Assembly (NCBI GenBank): GCA_902570155.1
Contig: CACFXU010000001.1
Coordinates: 1 to 64,000, forward strand
Direction of reading: 5' to 3'
DNA length: 64,000 nt
DNA from: an uncultured Alphaproteobacteria bacterium
GTDB taxonomy: Bacteria > Pseudomonadota > Alphaproteobacteria > HIMB59 > GCA-002718135
Shown here piece after piece: positions 41,210-50,335 of the stretch. The first letter of the stretch is position 1. Each line of letters starts with the position of its first letter. The position numbers and the translations under genes were made by a program. The notes beneath the pieces are model-generated. The model did not search any database. It had not been told where the DNA came from and saw only the letters and a program-made list of their open reading frames with translations.

Positions 41210-41646
41210 GCTTACGCTTTCAAAGATTACTACTTATATTGCTTACTTTGGTAATTATATTAAGTGCAGTCCTACTTATTTTATATAATACAAGAGAAAA
41301 TGTGTCGTATTTTTATACACCATCTGAAATTGATAAATCAGATATCATAATAAATAAAATAATAAGGATAGGCGGTTTTGTTGAAAATAATAGTTTTAAT
41401 AAAATTTCTTCAAGTTCATTTAAATTTAAAATTACTGATGAAAAAGCATCTATACTTGTTACTTTCAAAGGCATTCTTCCTGATTTATTTAGAGAAGGGC
41501 AAGGTGCAGTGATAGAGGGTGCTTTTGTTGATAAAAATATTTTTAATGCAACTAATGTTTTTGCAAAACATGATGAAAATTATATGCCAGCATCAATAAA
41601 AGAAGATCTGAAAGATACAGGTTATTGGAATAAAAAATATAAATGA
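41206..41646 (+). CDS. ccmE: Periplasmic heme chaperone CcmE
   Basis: This carries heme covalently from CcmC to the CcmF/H ligation complex. It has 146 residues. The N-terminal membrane anchor is at about residues 7-27. The OB-fold contains IRIGGFVENNSF, FKITDEKASILVTFKGILPDLFREGQG and the heme-binding segment AKHDENYMPAS, with the conserved His-x3-Tyr. It overlaps ccmD by four bases and ccmF by four bases. Confidence 0.96.
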   Translation: MSLRFQRLLLILLTLVIILSAVLLILYNTRENVSYFYTPSEIDKSDIIINKIIRIGGFVENNSFNKISSSSFKFKITDEKASILVTFKGILPDLFREGQGAVIEGAFVDKNIFNATNVFAKHDENYMPASIKEDLKDTGYWNKKYK

Positions 41647-43505
41647 GTTCATTAGTTGGTTTTTTAAGCTTAGTTTTTGCGATAGGTATTAATTTTTACT
41701 TATTTTTATCTAGGTACATATTTAAATTTCAAAAACAGAAATTTAATTTATTCATCCGCTTTTCATCCTTATTAACTTTGTTATCTTTTTTTTCATTAAT
41801 GTATGCCTATGTGGTATCTGATTTCTCAAATTATAATGTCTTTCAAAACTCTCACTCAAATAAACCGCTAATATATAAAATTTCAGGTACTTGGGGGAAT
41901 CATGAAGGTTCGATGCTTCTCTGGCTTTGTATATTATCTATCTTTAGCTTCTTTTTTTCTTTTACTAAAAATATAGAAGATAACTTTCAAAAATTAACAT
42001 TGATTATTCAAGCTTTTCTTCATATTTTATTTGGTCTATTTATAGTTTTTACCTCTAATCCTTTTCTTGTTAATTCAATATTAGTAAACGAGGGATTAGG
42101 TTTAAATCCTATTTTACAAGATCCTGGGTTGGCTGTTCATCCTCCAATTTTATATGCTGGTTATGTTGGTTATTCTATAGTTTTCAGTATTGCAATAGCT
42201 GGTTTATTTCAAAATACAGATGATGAATGGATATATGTTGCTAAAAAATGGTCATTAATTAGTTGGACTTTTTTAACTGGTGGAATAGCTCTTGGTTCAT
42301 ATTGGGCATATTATGAATTAGGATGGGGTGGTTGGTGGTTTTGGGATCCAGTCGAAAATATTTCACTGATGCCTTGGATTGCTGGACTTGCATTAGTTCA
42401 TTCACTAATGATGGTAAGAGGTGAGCAAGCTATTAAAAAATGGATAGTTTTTTTATCAATTCTTTGCTTTTCATTAAGTGTTTTTGGAACATTTTTGGTA
42501 AGATCTGGAATTTTAACAAGCGTACATTCATTTGCAGCAGACGCATCCAGAGGCATATTTATATTACTAATTTTTTTTATTGTAACTGGATTTGGTTTTT
42601 TAGTTTTTTTGTTAAAAGAACCAAAAAAATCAAATGCTTTAAACTTGTTATTTATCAATAAGGTTTCAGCGCTCGTAATAAATAATATTTTAATGATTAT
42701 TGCTACCCTAACTATTCTTTTAGGAACTATATACCCAATTATAATTGAAGTTTTGTATAATAAGAGAATATCGGTTGGAGGCCCTTATTTTAATTCAACA
42801 GTAATTCCTATAATGATCCCTGGTTTTTTATTAATGAGTATTGCGCCAATTTTATCCTGGCAAACAAATAAGATAAATAATTCAAAAAAATATGTTCTAG
42901 CTTTTTTTATCTTAAGTGTTTTAGTTATACTTCAATCATTTTTTTTAGATTTTAATACATGGGGTTTTGTTGGGTTACTTTTAGGTTTTTGGATAATTTT
43001 GGCTTCAATTATTGCTATATTTTCTTCGTATAAAATTAAAATTAACATTAAGTTTTTCAAAATAATTAATCCTCATGTTGCGCATATTGGTGTTGGTATT
43101 GCTATAATTGGTATCACTTGTTCTAGTGTTTTTCAAAATGAGCTAGATTTTAACCTTAATGAGGGAGATAAGTTTAATGTAAATGGAAAAACAGTTTTGT
43201 TTGAAAAAATAGAAACAACTAATGAGATTAATTTTCAATCTTTAAGAGGAAAATTTTTGTTTGATATTGAAAAAAATCAATCAAAAGAAATAGAGGCTGG
43301 AAAAAATTATTATCCAGTGTCAAAGATGATTACATCTGAAGCTGGTATTTTACATCAGTGGAATAAGGATATATATTTTATCCTTGGTGATCAAAAAAAT
43401 AATGAGTGGTTTGTAAAAGTTTTAATTAATCCATTTGTTAGCTTTATATGGCTTGGAGTGATAATAATGATCTATTCAGGTTTAATAGCAGTTTCTAGAA
43501 GATGA
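41643..43505 (+). CDS. ccmF: Cytochrome c heme lyase subunit CcmF
   Basis: This ligates heme to apocytochrome c in the periplasm. It has 620 residues and about 14-15 membrane segments. The WWD motif WGGWWFWDPVENISLMPWI is intact. Conserved His residues appear in GTWGNHEGSMLLW and in LAVHPPILYAGYVG. FLVRSGILTSVHSFAAD and NPHVAHIGVGIAIIG are further family stretches. It overlaps ccmE and ccmG by four bases each. Confidence 0.97.
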   Translation: MSSLVGFLSLVFAIGINFYLFLSRYIFKFQKQKFNLFIRFSSLLTLLSFFSLMYAYVVSDFSNYNVFQNSHSNKPLIYKISGTWGNHEGSMLLWLCILSIFSFFFSFTKNIEDNFQKLTLIIQAFLHILFGLFIVFTSNPFLVNSILVNEGLGLNPILQDPGLAVHPPILYAGYVGYSIVFSIAIAGLFQNTDDEWIYVAKKWSLISWTFLTGGIALGSYWAYYELGWGGWWFWDPVENISLMPWIAGLALVHSLMMVRGEQAIKKWIVFLSILCFSLSVFGTFLVRSGILTSVHSFAADASRGIFILLIFFIVTGFGFLVFLLKEPKKSNALNLLFINKVSALVINNILMIIATLTILLGTIYPIIIEVLYNKRISVGGPYFNSTVIPIMIPGFLLMSIAPILSWQTNKINNSKKYVLAFFILSVLVILQSFFLDFNTWGFVGLLLGFWIILASIIAIFSSYKIKINIKFFKIINPHVAHIGVGIAIIGITCSSVFQNELDFNLNEGDKFNVNGKTVLFEKIETTNEINFQSLRGKFLFDIEKNQSKEIEAGKNYYPVSKMITSEAGILHQWNKDIYFILGDQKNNEWFVKVLINPFVSFIWLGVIIMIYSGLIAVSRR

Positions 43506-44026
43506 ACAGGATATTTATTCTAACACCATTAATAATACTTTTAATCATATGTATTTTTTCACTAGTTTATTTATTAAGTGGTAAAGATCCTAATAAACCA
43601 CCGAGTGCACTCTTAAATAAAGATGTTCCTATTTTTGAAAGTAGTTCTTTGTATAATGCAAAGGATATAATCAAAACAAAAGATATAAAAAATAAGAAGA
43701 CCTTAATTAATTTTTTTGCTTCTTGGTGTAGTCCTTGTAAAATAGAGCATCCACTTTTTTTTGAAATACGTAAAAAATATCCTGAACTATATTTGTTGGG
43801 ATTTAACCACAAAGATCCAACTTCTGATGCAAAAAAATATTTAAAAGATGATGGAAATCCATACGATTTTGTTGGTGTAGACTCTGATGGTTTAATTGCA
43901 TTAGAATTTGGTGTTTTTGGTCTACCAGAAACATATTTAATTAATGAGGATGGTAAGATTATTTATAAATTTATGGGTCCGATAACAATGGATATTTTAA
44001 AAAATGAAATTGAGCCGCTTCTATAA
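43502..44026 (+). CDS. ccmG: Thiol:disulfide interchange protein CcmG (DsbE)
   Basis: This periplasmic, membrane-tethered thioredoxin reduces apocytochrome c cysteines. It has 174 residues. An N-terminal anchor lies at about residues 4-25. The catalytic motif is NFFASWCSPCKIEHP. The cis-Pro segment is FGVFGLPETYLIN, and the family-specific GVDSDGLIALEFGV stretch is present. Its 3' end overlaps ccmH by 23 bases. Confidence 0.95.
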   Translation: MNRIFILTPLIILLIICIFSLVYLLSGKDPNKPPSALLNKDVPIFESSSLYNAKDIIKTKDIKNKKTLINFFASWCSPCKIEHPLFFEIRKKYPELYLLGFNHKDPTSDAKKYLKDDGNPYDFVGVDSDGLIALEFGVFGLPETYLINEDGKIIYKFMGPITMDILKNEIEPLL

Positions 44027-44390
44027 ATTATTATTTATAATAATTTTAAGTTTTGTGTTTTTTAATTTAAAAATATTTGCAGTTGAAAATATTGATGAGA
44101 GAGTAAAAAAATTAACTTTAGAGTTGCGATGCATGACGTGTCAAAATCAAAGCATTTACGACTCAGATGCAGAATTCTCAAATGATATTAAAAAAATAGT
44201 TAAAAATAAGTTGAAAGCTGGAGAAAGTGAACGAGATATTAAGAAATTTTTAGTTGAAAGATATGGTGAATACATTCTTTTTAGACCATTAATGAATTAT
44301 AATAATATTTTTCTTTGGAGTTTTCCTTTTATATTACTAATAATTGGCTTGTTTTTTGTATTAATTAAGAGCAAACGAAACAAGGTCTGA
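44004..44390 (+). CDS. ccmH: Cytochrome c maturation protein CcmH
   Basis: This is the thiol-reducing partner of CcmF/CcmG. It has 128 residues. A signal/anchor stretch lies at about residues 9-27. The active motif LRCMTCQNQSI is followed by SDAEFSNDIKKIVKNKL and RYGEYILFRPLMN, all diagnostic. A C-terminal membrane span follows (about 103-122). It is the last ccm gene here. The TPR subunit CcmI, often fused or adjacent, is absent from the window. Confidence 0.95.
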   Translation: MKLSRFYKLLFIIILSFVFFNLKIFAVENIDERVKKLTLELRCMTCQNQSIYDSDAEFSNDIKKIVKNKLKAGESERDIKKFLVERYGEYILFRPLMNYNNIFLWSFPFILLIIGLFFVLIKSKRNKV

Positions 44391-44410
44391 AACAATTTAT
44401 TTTGTTTTTT
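44390..44410 (+). terminator. Weak intrinsic terminator after ccmH
   Basis: AAACAA (44390-44395) pairs with TTGTTT (44402-44407) around a six-base loop, then runs into a T-tract. The stem is short and AT-only, so termination may be partial. Confidence 0.35.
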
Positions 44411-44434
44411 TTTATTTAGCTTATATGGTTCCCC

Positions 44435-44463
44435 TATAATTTAGAAATACTTCTTCAAGGAGG
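44435..44463 (+). promoter_or_regulatory. -10 element and strong ribosome binding site of the binding-protein gene
   Basis: TATAAT at 44435-44440 is a consensus -10; its -35 region is weak (TTATTT). AAGGAGG at 44457-44463 is the strongest Shine-Dalgarno sequence seen in the window and lies four bases before the GTG start. Together they imply high expression of the solute-binding protein, as expected in an oligotroph. Confidence 0.5.
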
Positions 44464-44467
44464 AAAC

Positions 44468-45301
44468 GTGAAAAAAATTTTTATATACTTATTATCAATT
44501 GGTATTTTTGGAGTTGCTTCAATTGCAAATTCACAAACAATAAGAATTGGTACAGAAGGTGCTTACCCACCATGGAATAATCTTAATTCAGCTGGTGAAC
44601 TTGAGGGTGCTGAAATAGATTTTGGTAACGAGGCTTGTAAGCGAATGGGAGTTACTTGTGAATGGGTAACTCAAGATTGGGATGGTATAATACCTGCTCT
44701 TCTTCAAGGTAAATACGACATTATTATTGCTGGAATGTCTATTACTGAAGAAAGAAAAGAAAAAGTCAATTTTACTACTGGATACATGACTGATGGTGCT
44801 AGATTTGCTGTTTTAAAAAATAGTGGTTTAGCAAATTTAAATATTGCAGGTATGGCTAAAGTTAATCTTAATAATGCAGGCGGAAAAGAACAAGCTGCAA
44901 TAGGTCAGTTAATTGCTGCAATGGATGGTAAAACTGTCTGTGTTCAATCTTCAACAATTCACCAAAACTTTTTAGAAAAACACATGTCTGGTGCAGTCGA
45001 AGTTAAACTATATCAAGCGGTTGATGATCATAATTTGGATTTAGCTGCAGGGAGATGTGATGCTGTTCTAGCTGACGTCGGATCAATAATTGATTTTATG
45101 GAATCTGATGGTGGTGTTGATGTTGCATTTACTGGTCCAACTTTTTCTGGCGGAGTCTTTGGTGATGGTGTTGGTGGAGCAGTTAGAAAAGAAGATACAG
45201 ATATCTTAGAGATGTGGAATGCTGCAATTGCAGAAATGTCTAAAGATGGAACTACTGCTGAAATAACTAAAGAGTGGTTTGGTAGAGATATCTCAATGTA
45301 A
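44468..45301 (+). CDS. Amino-acid ABC transporter substrate-binding protein
   Basis: This is a periplasmic binding protein of the basic/polar amino-acid type (SBP family 3, like HisJ or ArtJ). It has 277 residues with a GTG start. A signal peptide is at residues 1-22, ending ANSQT. The family N-terminus IRIGTEGAYPPWNNLNSAGE and the ligand-loop GAEIDFGNEACKRMGVTCEWV are clear. GMSITEERKEKVNFTTGYM is the SBP3 signature. The specific ligand is not determinable. No permease or ATPase gene is nearby, so it is an orphan here. It has its own promoter and terminator. Confidence 0.93.
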   Translation: MKKIFIYLLSIGIFGVASIANSQTIRIGTEGAYPPWNNLNSAGELEGAEIDFGNEACKRMGVTCEWVTQDWDGIIPALLQGKYDIIIAGMSITEERKEKVNFTTGYMTDGARFAVLKNSGLANLNIAGMAKVNLNNAGGKEQAAIGQLIAAMDGKTVCVQSSTIHQNFLEKHMSGAVEVKLYQAVDDHNLDLAAGRCDAVLADVGSIIDFMESDGGVDVAFTGPTFSGGVFGDGVGGAVRKEDTDILEMWNAAIAEMSKDGTTAEITKEWFGRDISM

Positions 45302-45321
45302 ATCAAATTTTATTTTAATAA

Positions 45322-45349
45322 AAGCGGTCTTAAAGACCGCTTTTTTTTT
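45322..45349 (+). terminator. Intrinsic terminator of the binding-protein gene
   Basis: AAGCGGTCTT pairs with AAGACCGCTT (45322-45342) and is followed by nine T. It is a near-ideal rho-independent terminator about 20 bases after the stop codon. Confidence 0.93.
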
Positions 45350-45398
45350 GATTAAATTACAGCCATAATGCATAGTAGATATTAAATAAAAATTTATA

Positions 45399-45683
45399 AT
45401 GAATTCCCTTTTGTATTTAATTATTCAAATTATAAACTTATTTCAGTTTGTTCTCATAATTTATATAATTTTAACTTGGCTTGTAAACTTTAATGTAATT
45501 AATACTGGCAATAGATTTGTTTATAGCATCCTTGATGCCTTATACCGATTATGTGAGCCAAGTTTAAATTTTGTTAGAAGATACTTACCTACTTTTGGTG
45601 CAATTGATTTATCTCCAATAGTTGTCTACCTAGGTTTATGGTTTTTGAAAAGTTTATTAATCGAATATTGGCCTAGATACTAA
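45399..45683 (+). CDS. yggT: YggT family membrane protein
   Basis: This is a small membrane protein of the YggT/CCB3 family, implicated in osmotic tolerance and, in plastids, in cytochrome assembly. It has 94 residues. Two membrane segments flank the conserved middle: YIILTWLVNFNVINTGN and LYRLCEPSLNFVRRYLPTFGAIDLSP, followed by the second span and the end LIEYWPRY. Its stop and the folD start share one base (TAATG). Confidence 0.92.
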   Translation: MNSLLYLIIQIINLFQFVLIIYIILTWLVNFNVINTGNRFVYSILDALYRLCEPSLNFVRRYLPTFGAIDLSPIVVYLGLWFLKSLLIEYWPRY

Positions 45684-46570
45684 TGAATAGAATTATAGAT
45701 GGAAAAAAAATAGCACAAAGATTGAAAGATACTTTAAAAATTGAAATTGAAAATATTAAAGAAAAATTTAAACTTGTTCCAGGATTAGCTGTTATCCAAG
45801 TTGGAAATGTTGCAGCAAGCAGTGTGTATGTAAAAGCTAAAACAAAAGCTGCAAAAGAAGTAGGTATACGTGTATTTGATTATCATCTTGAAGATAATAT
45901 AAGTCAAAAGGAACTTTTGGACTTAATTAATAAACTAAACAATAATAGTGATGTTGATGGAATCCTTGTACAGCTTCCATTGCCTAAATCATTTAATGAA
46001 CAAGAGGTTTTAGATAGTATATCATCTACAAAAGATGCGGATGGTTTTCATCCAATAAATGTTGGTAAACTTTCTATCAGCCCAAAAAATGATGAAAACT
46101 TACTAATACCATGCACACCTTATGGATGTCTGTTGATGTTAAGGGAATTAAACATTGATTTGGTTGGCAAAAATGCTGTTGTAATTGGAAGATCAAATAT
46201 AGTTGGCAAACCAATGGCTCAGTTATTGTTAAAAGAATCTTGTACAGTTACTATTGTACATTCGAAAACAGTTAATATTAAAAATATTTGTAGAAATGCT
46301 GATATATTAGTAGCTGCTATCGGTAAACCTGAGTTTGTTAATCAGGATTGGGTGAAAGAAGGAGCAATTGTAATTGATGTAGGCATAAATAGAGTTCAGC
46401 TAAATGAAGATAATTATAAATTAGTTGGAGATGTCTTATACGATGAAGTTGAGAAAAGGGCATCTGCTATTTCTCCAGTTCCAGGAGGTGTTGGTCCAAT
46501 GACTATCGCTTGTCTTTTAAGAAATACTACTATTTCGTGTAAAACAAAACTTAGTGTTAATCGGAAATAA
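45683..46570 (+). CDS. folD: Methylenetetrahydrofolate dehydrogenase/cyclohydrolase FolD
   Basis: This bifunctional enzyme interconverts 5,10-methylene- and 10-formyl-THF with NADP+. It has 295 residues. SSVYVKAKTKAAKEVGI contains the conserved YxxxK; VDGILVQLPLPKSF, PCTPYGCLLML, VVIGRSNIVGKPMAQLLL and the end SPVPGGVGPMTIACLLRNT are diagnostic. Its 3' end overlaps the GT9-like gene by 14 bases convergently. Confidence 0.97.
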   Translation: MNRIIDGKKIAQRLKDTLKIEIENIKEKFKLVPGLAVIQVGNVAASSVYVKAKTKAAKEVGIRVFDYHLEDNISQKELLDLINKLNNNSDVDGILVQLPLPKSFNEQEVLDSISSTKDADGFHPINVGKLSISPKNDENLLIPCTPYGCLLMLRELNIDLVGKNAVVIGRSNIVGKPMAQLLLKESCTVTIVHSKTVNIKNICRNADILVAAIGKPEFVNQDWVKEGAIVIDVGINRVQLNEDNYKLVGDVLYDEVEKRASAISPVPGGVGPMTIACLLRNTTISCKTKLSVNRK

Positions 46571-47408
46571 CTTTATAAATATGTTTCAAAAAGACATTAA
46601 CAGATATTGCTTTTCTAGCTTCCTCACAATGTTTGCATAATCTGTTATATTCTCCACAAGGAGATAATTTATTTTCATAATATAAATTTTCGTGAAAGTC
46701 ATAACCTATAACATCTGGAGAAATCCAACCTCCAAAATATAATACTGCCTTTTTGTTTAATGCAGCAGCTACATGACCAAAACCTCCCTCTGGACCTACA
46801 TAAAGATCTGATTCATTTAGGATCGCACAGGCTAATCTAAAATCAATATTGTCCGGTGAAAAAACTCCAGGAATTTTTTTACTTTCTTTATGTATTGATT
46901 GAATTATTAGGAAATCTTCTTTGATTTTATTTATTAACTCTTTCCAATTATTGTACCCCCAATCTTTGTTTTTTTGCTTAATGCCAAATTGTTTATCATT
47001 TAATTTTGTAGAAGATGCTTCTAGGAATATTATACCTTTGTGTTTTGTTTGATGATGATCCTGCCAATATTTGTTAGCATGAGAAATAATTTTTTTGGCT
47101 TCATTTTTTTCTTCTTGTGTAAAAAAAATCTGCCCTGGCTCAGGTTTAAATTTTCTCCAAATGTATTTTGATCTAGTACTTTTTTCGTAATCAATATATG
47201 GCCTATTTCCAACATGATAATTAATAACATGAATTGGTTTAGAATTATCAAGTCTCCTACAATCTGATATGTTGGGGTTATTTTCATAAATAATTGAATG
47301 ATATGCACGTTTTTTTTCTGCACTGCCAATTACAATTTGACGATTAGGAAATTGTTTTTTAATTTTTGAAGCTAAAGCGGTTACTAATAAATCGTCACCA
47401 TAACCCAT
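46557..47408 (-). CDS. Glycosyltransferase family 9-like (heptosyltransferase-type) protein
   Basis: This is a 283-residue protein with a GT-B fold C-terminal half like ADP-heptose:LPS heptosyltransferases. The N-terminus MGYGDDLLVTALASKIKKQFP matches the G(Y/L)GD start of GT9. The donor-side motif SDLYVGPEGGFGHVAAALNKKAVLYFGG is the GT9 signature. A CGEYNRLCKHCEEA segment near the C-terminus is Cys-rich and often seen in this subgroup. It is shorter than LPS heptosyltransferases (about 320-350). The acceptor is unknown; a surface-glycan role is likely. It lies four bases downstream of argG. Confidence 0.82.
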   Translation of the reverse strand: MGYGDDLLVTALASKIKKQFPNRQIVIGSAEKKRAYHSIIYENNPNISDCRRLDNSKPIHVINYHVGNRPYIDYEKSTRSKYIWRKFKPEPGQIFFTQEEKNEAKKIISHANKYWQDHHQTKHKGIIFLEASSTKLNDKQFGIKQKNKDWGYNNWKELINKIKEDFLIIQSIHKESKKIPGVFSPDNIDFRLACAILNESDLYVGPEGGFGHVAAALNKKAVLYFGGWISPDVIGYDFHENLYYENKLSPCGEYNRLCKHCEEARKAISVNVFLKHIYKVISD

Positions 47409-47411
47409 AAA

Positions 47412-48605
47412 CTATTTATTATTTTTTTTAAGTCTTAGTGAGTTAATTTTTATAAATCCTTCCGCATCTTTTTGATTATAATCACCAACCTCGTCAAAAG
47501 AAACAAGCGAATTATCATAAAGACTATTTTTTTCAGATCTTCTTCCTAAGATTATTACATTACCTTTAAAAATTCTGATTTTAACTTCTCCATTTACTTT
47601 ACTTTGAGTAGAATCAATTAGATTCTGAATCGCTATTCTTTCAGATGAAAACCAAAAACCATTATAAATTAACTCAGCATATTTAGGCATAATTTCATCC
47701 TTAAGATGTGCTTCACCCTTATCTAGTGTTATGCTTTCAATTGCTCTTCTAGCCTTTAATAAAATAGTGCCACCTGGGGTTTCATAGATCCCTCTTGATT
47801 TCATTCCAACAAATCTATTTTCAACAAGATCAATTCTTCCAACAGCATTCTTACCAGCTATTGAATTTAGTCTTGATAAAATCTCATGTGGTTTTAACTT
47901 TTTTTCGTTAATTGAAATTGGATCACCATTTTTAAATCCGATTATTAATGTTTCAGCTTCATCTGGTGCGTTTTCAATGTTATTTGTTCTTGAAAAAACA
48001 TACTCAGGAGGTTCTACCCAAGGATCTTCAAGAAGTTTTCCTTCAGAAGAGGTATGTAAAAGATTTGCATCAGTACTGAATGGAGGTTCGCCCATCTTAT
48101 CTTTTGGAACTGTGATCTGATTATTTTCTGCATATTCAATTAGATCTTTTCTACTTTGAAATTCCCAATCTCTCCAAGGTGCTATTACTTCAATTTTAGG
48201 ATTATTTGCATAATAACCTAATTCAAATCTGACTTGATCATTACCTTTACCGGTAGCGCCATGAGCTACAGCATCAGCTCCAACAATTTTTGCTATTTCT
48301 ATTTGTCTTTTTGCTATCAATGGTCTGGCTATAGCTGTACCCAATAAATATGTTCCTTCGTAAAGAGCATTTGCCCTGAACATCGGAAAAACATAATCCC
48401 TAACGAATTCTTCTTGTAAATCTTCAATGAATATTTCTTCTACACCTAAATTTTTTGCTTTAGCCTCAATTGGTGAAAGCTCATCTCCTTGACCTATATC
48501 AGCTGTGAATGTAACTACTGGGCATTCATATTTATTTTGAAGCCACTTAAGAATTACACTAGTATCTAATCCGCCAGAATATGCTAAAACAATTTTTTTA
48601 GGCAT
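47412..48605 (-). CDS. argG: Argininosuccinate synthase
   Basis: This joins citrulline and aspartate with ATP in arginine biosynthesis. It has 397 residues. The PP-loop motif [17 protein letters not shown] opens the protein. [20 protein letters not shown] and [18 protein letters not shown] are the substrate/nucleotide segments, with [25 protein letters not shown] as the signature. The start abuts the stop of the IalB-like gene. No other arg gene is nearby. Confidence 0.97.
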   Translation of the reverse strand: MPKKIVLAYSGGLDTSVILKWLQNKYECPVVTFTADIGQGDELSPIEAKAKNLGVEEIFIEDLQEEFVRDYVFPMFRANALYEGTYLLGTAIARPLIAKRQIEIAKIVGADAVAHGATGKGNDQVRFELGYYANNPKIEVIAPWRDWEFQSRKDLIEYAENNQITVPKDKMGEPPFSTDANLLHTSSEGKLLEDPWVEPPEYVFSRTNNIENAPDEAETLIIGFKNGDPISINEKKLKPHEILSRLNSIAGKNAVGRIDLVENRFVGMKSRGIYETPGGTILLKARRAIESITLDKGEAHLKDEIMPKYAELIYNGFWFSSERIAIQNLIDSTQSKVNGEVKIRIFKGNVIILGRRSEKNSLYDNSLVSFDEVGDYNQKDAEGFIKINSLRLKKNNK

Positions 48606-49079
48606 TTAGCACTCTTCAGTTAATTTATTATAAGCTGCAGTAAATCCATTAAGTGTGTATTTGTCATTTGTTACAGTCCCTCTAGAAGACTCACCCCTAA
48701 CTTTAAGCTCAAGTCCTTTTTTCATTGCAAAAATAACTTTATTGTCTTCTTCTGTCCAAGCGGCGGTAGGGACATCTTCAGTTGTATAAAATTTGTATTC
48801 TCCATTATCAATATTTACAATTATATCAGATGGAACTTTATAATTATAACCTGCTTCTATCTGTACTACGGTTTCTGGATTGCCAATATTTTTATAAACC
48901 AAAACGTAGAAGTTTCCTCTTTTCTTATCACTGGGTAAATCTGACTCTGTTGCTAAGCTACCAATATAACAATACTCATCAGCTTTCTCAAAAGACCATT
49001 TACCAACTTCTAGCGCCATTAAAGTACTAGGAAGTGCTACATATAGCACTATTAAAAACTTAAGAAAAATTTTCATCAA
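48606..49079 (-). CDS. Invasion-associated locus B (IalB)-like secreted protein
   Basis: This is a 157-residue exported protein of the IalB family, common in alphaproteobacteria and of unclear biochemical role. A signal peptide spans residues 1-22 (ending LMALEVG). The mature part shows the family pattern: GKWSFEKADEYCYIGSLATES, then NFYVLVYKNIGN, then the IEAGYNYK beta region. A C-terminal FTAAYNKLTEEC ends in Cys, able to pair with Cys in DEYCYI. The name comes from a pathogen; here it need not imply invasion. It precedes argG and diverges from the ECF sigma gene by 69 bases. Confidence 0.75.
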   Translation of the reverse strand: MMKIFLKFLIVLYVALPSTLMALEVGKWSFEKADEYCYIGSLATESDLPSDKKRGNFYVLVYKNIGNPETVVQIEAGYNYKVPSDIIVNIDNGEYKFYTTEDVPTAAWTEEDNKVIFAMKKGLELKVRGESSRGTVTNDKYTLNGFTAAYNKLTEEC

Positions 49080-49148
49080 TTCCTTCTTTTAGTATATCTT
49101 ATGCAATTAGTTAAGAACGTTTAATCAATGATAAGGTCTTTTTAAATT

Positions 49149-49685
49149 ATGGAAAAATCAAACTTAAATAACTTGATGAAACAGATTCAAAAAGACCGCG
49201 ACGAAATGGCTTTTTCACAAATTTTTGATTTTTTTGCCCCTAAAGTTAACGCCTATTTTATTCAAAATAGGATCAAGTTTGAAAGCTCTGAAGAGCTAAC
49301 ACAAGAGGTTTTAAGTACTGTTTGGGTAAAATCACATCTATATGATTCATCAAAATCAGCACTTTCAACATGGATATTTACTATTGCGAGAAACAAAAAA
49401 ATAGACTTTTTCAGGAAAAATTCAAAAATAAACTTTAAAGAAGAAGATATTAGAGATTTTTTGTACCAAGATAGAGACATTAACCTCATTGAAGAAAATG
49501 AGGCAAAAAAACAAATAGAAAGAATAAATAATGAGCTCGATGAACAGCAAAAAATTATCATAAAAATGAACTTTTTTGAAAACAAAAGTCATAAAAAAAT
49601 TGCCGATGAGCTTGAAATTCCATTAGGGACAGTTAAATCAAGAATAAGGCATATTTTAACGAAAATGCAGGAATTTTTAAGATGA
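49149..49685 (+). CDS. rpoE: ECF sigma factor (RpoE, ChrR-partnered group)
   Basis: This is an extracytoplasmic-function sigma factor. It has 178 residues. Region 2 contains FDFFAPKVNAYFIQNRIKFE, then SEELTQEVLSTVWVKSHLYD and STWIFTIARNKKIDFFRK. Region 4 has ELDEQQKIIIKMNFFENKSH and the helix-turn-helix KKIADELEIPLGTVKSRIRHI. A ChrR-like gene overlaps its stop (ATGA), which fits the singlet-oxygen/photooxidative ECF11-type pair of Rhodobacter. No promoter with the TGATCC consensus was seen upstream. Confidence 0.9.
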   Translation: MEKSNLNNLMKQIQKDRDEMAFSQIFDFFAPKVNAYFIQNRIKFESSEELTQEVLSTVWVKSHLYDSSKSALSTWIFTIARNKKIDFFRKNSKINFKEEDIRDFLYQDRDINLIEENEAKKQIERINNELDEQQKIIIKMNFFENKSHKKIADELEIPLGTVKSRIRHILTKMQEFLR

Positions 49686-50311
49686 ACGGAACAGTAGTAA
49701 AAAACCAGCTAATATTTGATTTTGCTTCTGGAATATTAGGTCCAGCAAAGTCTCTATTTGCCTCAACATATTTAGAATTAAACTCAGATGCCTCTAAAAT
49801 CAGTAATACATTTGAAAATATGTTGGGTGAAAATCTAATGGATAACGAAAACATTCATCCCAAAAATTTGAAATATACAGACTGTATGAATAATAAAAAT
49901 ATTGAAACTGATTCAAATCTTAAAGATCCAGTAACTAGCTTTTTTGGAAACCTAAATAATTTAAATTGGAAACAAGTTTATAAAGGTTTCAAAGAATATA
50001 CTGCATCTATCGATGATAAAGACGAATTGAAATTAATAAAAATGGACCCTGGTGTTTCTGTACCGCTGCACTCACATGGTGGAAAAGAGTATATATTAGT
50101 CTTAGAGGGTAGTTTCTGCGATGAATATGGTAAGTACTCTAGAGGTGATATTCAGATAAATGATCAAAAAATAAAACATACGCCAATAGCATCAAAAGAC
50201 ACAGGTTGTGTATGCTTAAGTATTACCGAAAAAGATGTAATATTCTTTGGTAAGTATGGATCTTTCTTAAACTTATTTACATTTATTAAATCTTTTTTTA
50301 AGCAAAAATAA
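49682..50311 (+). CDS. ChrR-like anti-sigma factor with cupin domain
   Basis: It has 209 residues and overlaps the ECF sigma stop by four bases. Residues 1-50 resemble the ChrR anti-sigma domain (FDFASGILGPAKSLFASTYLELN). Residues 115-180 form a cupin: VPLHSHGGKEYILVLEGSF, then DEYGKYSRGDIQI and IKHTP. Rhodobacter ChrR binds Zn2+ in the N-domain with two His and two Cys; here there is no His or Cys at all in residues 1-50. Cupin ligand positions (His130, His132, Glu136, His166) are kept. So the sensor cupin is intact while the structural zinc site is lost. Confidence 0.82.
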   Translation: MNGTVVKNQLIFDFASGILGPAKSLFASTYLELNSDASKISNTFENMLGENLMDNENIHPKNLKYTDCMNNKNIETDSNLKDPVTSFFGNLNNLNWKQVYKGFKEYTASIDDKDELKLIKMDPGVSVPLHSHGGKEYILVLEGSFCDEYGKYSRGDIQINDQKIKHTPIASKDTGCVCLSITEKDVIFFGKYGSFLNLFTFIKSFFKQK

Positions 50312-50335
50312 TCTCATTATTGTATAACTTCATAC

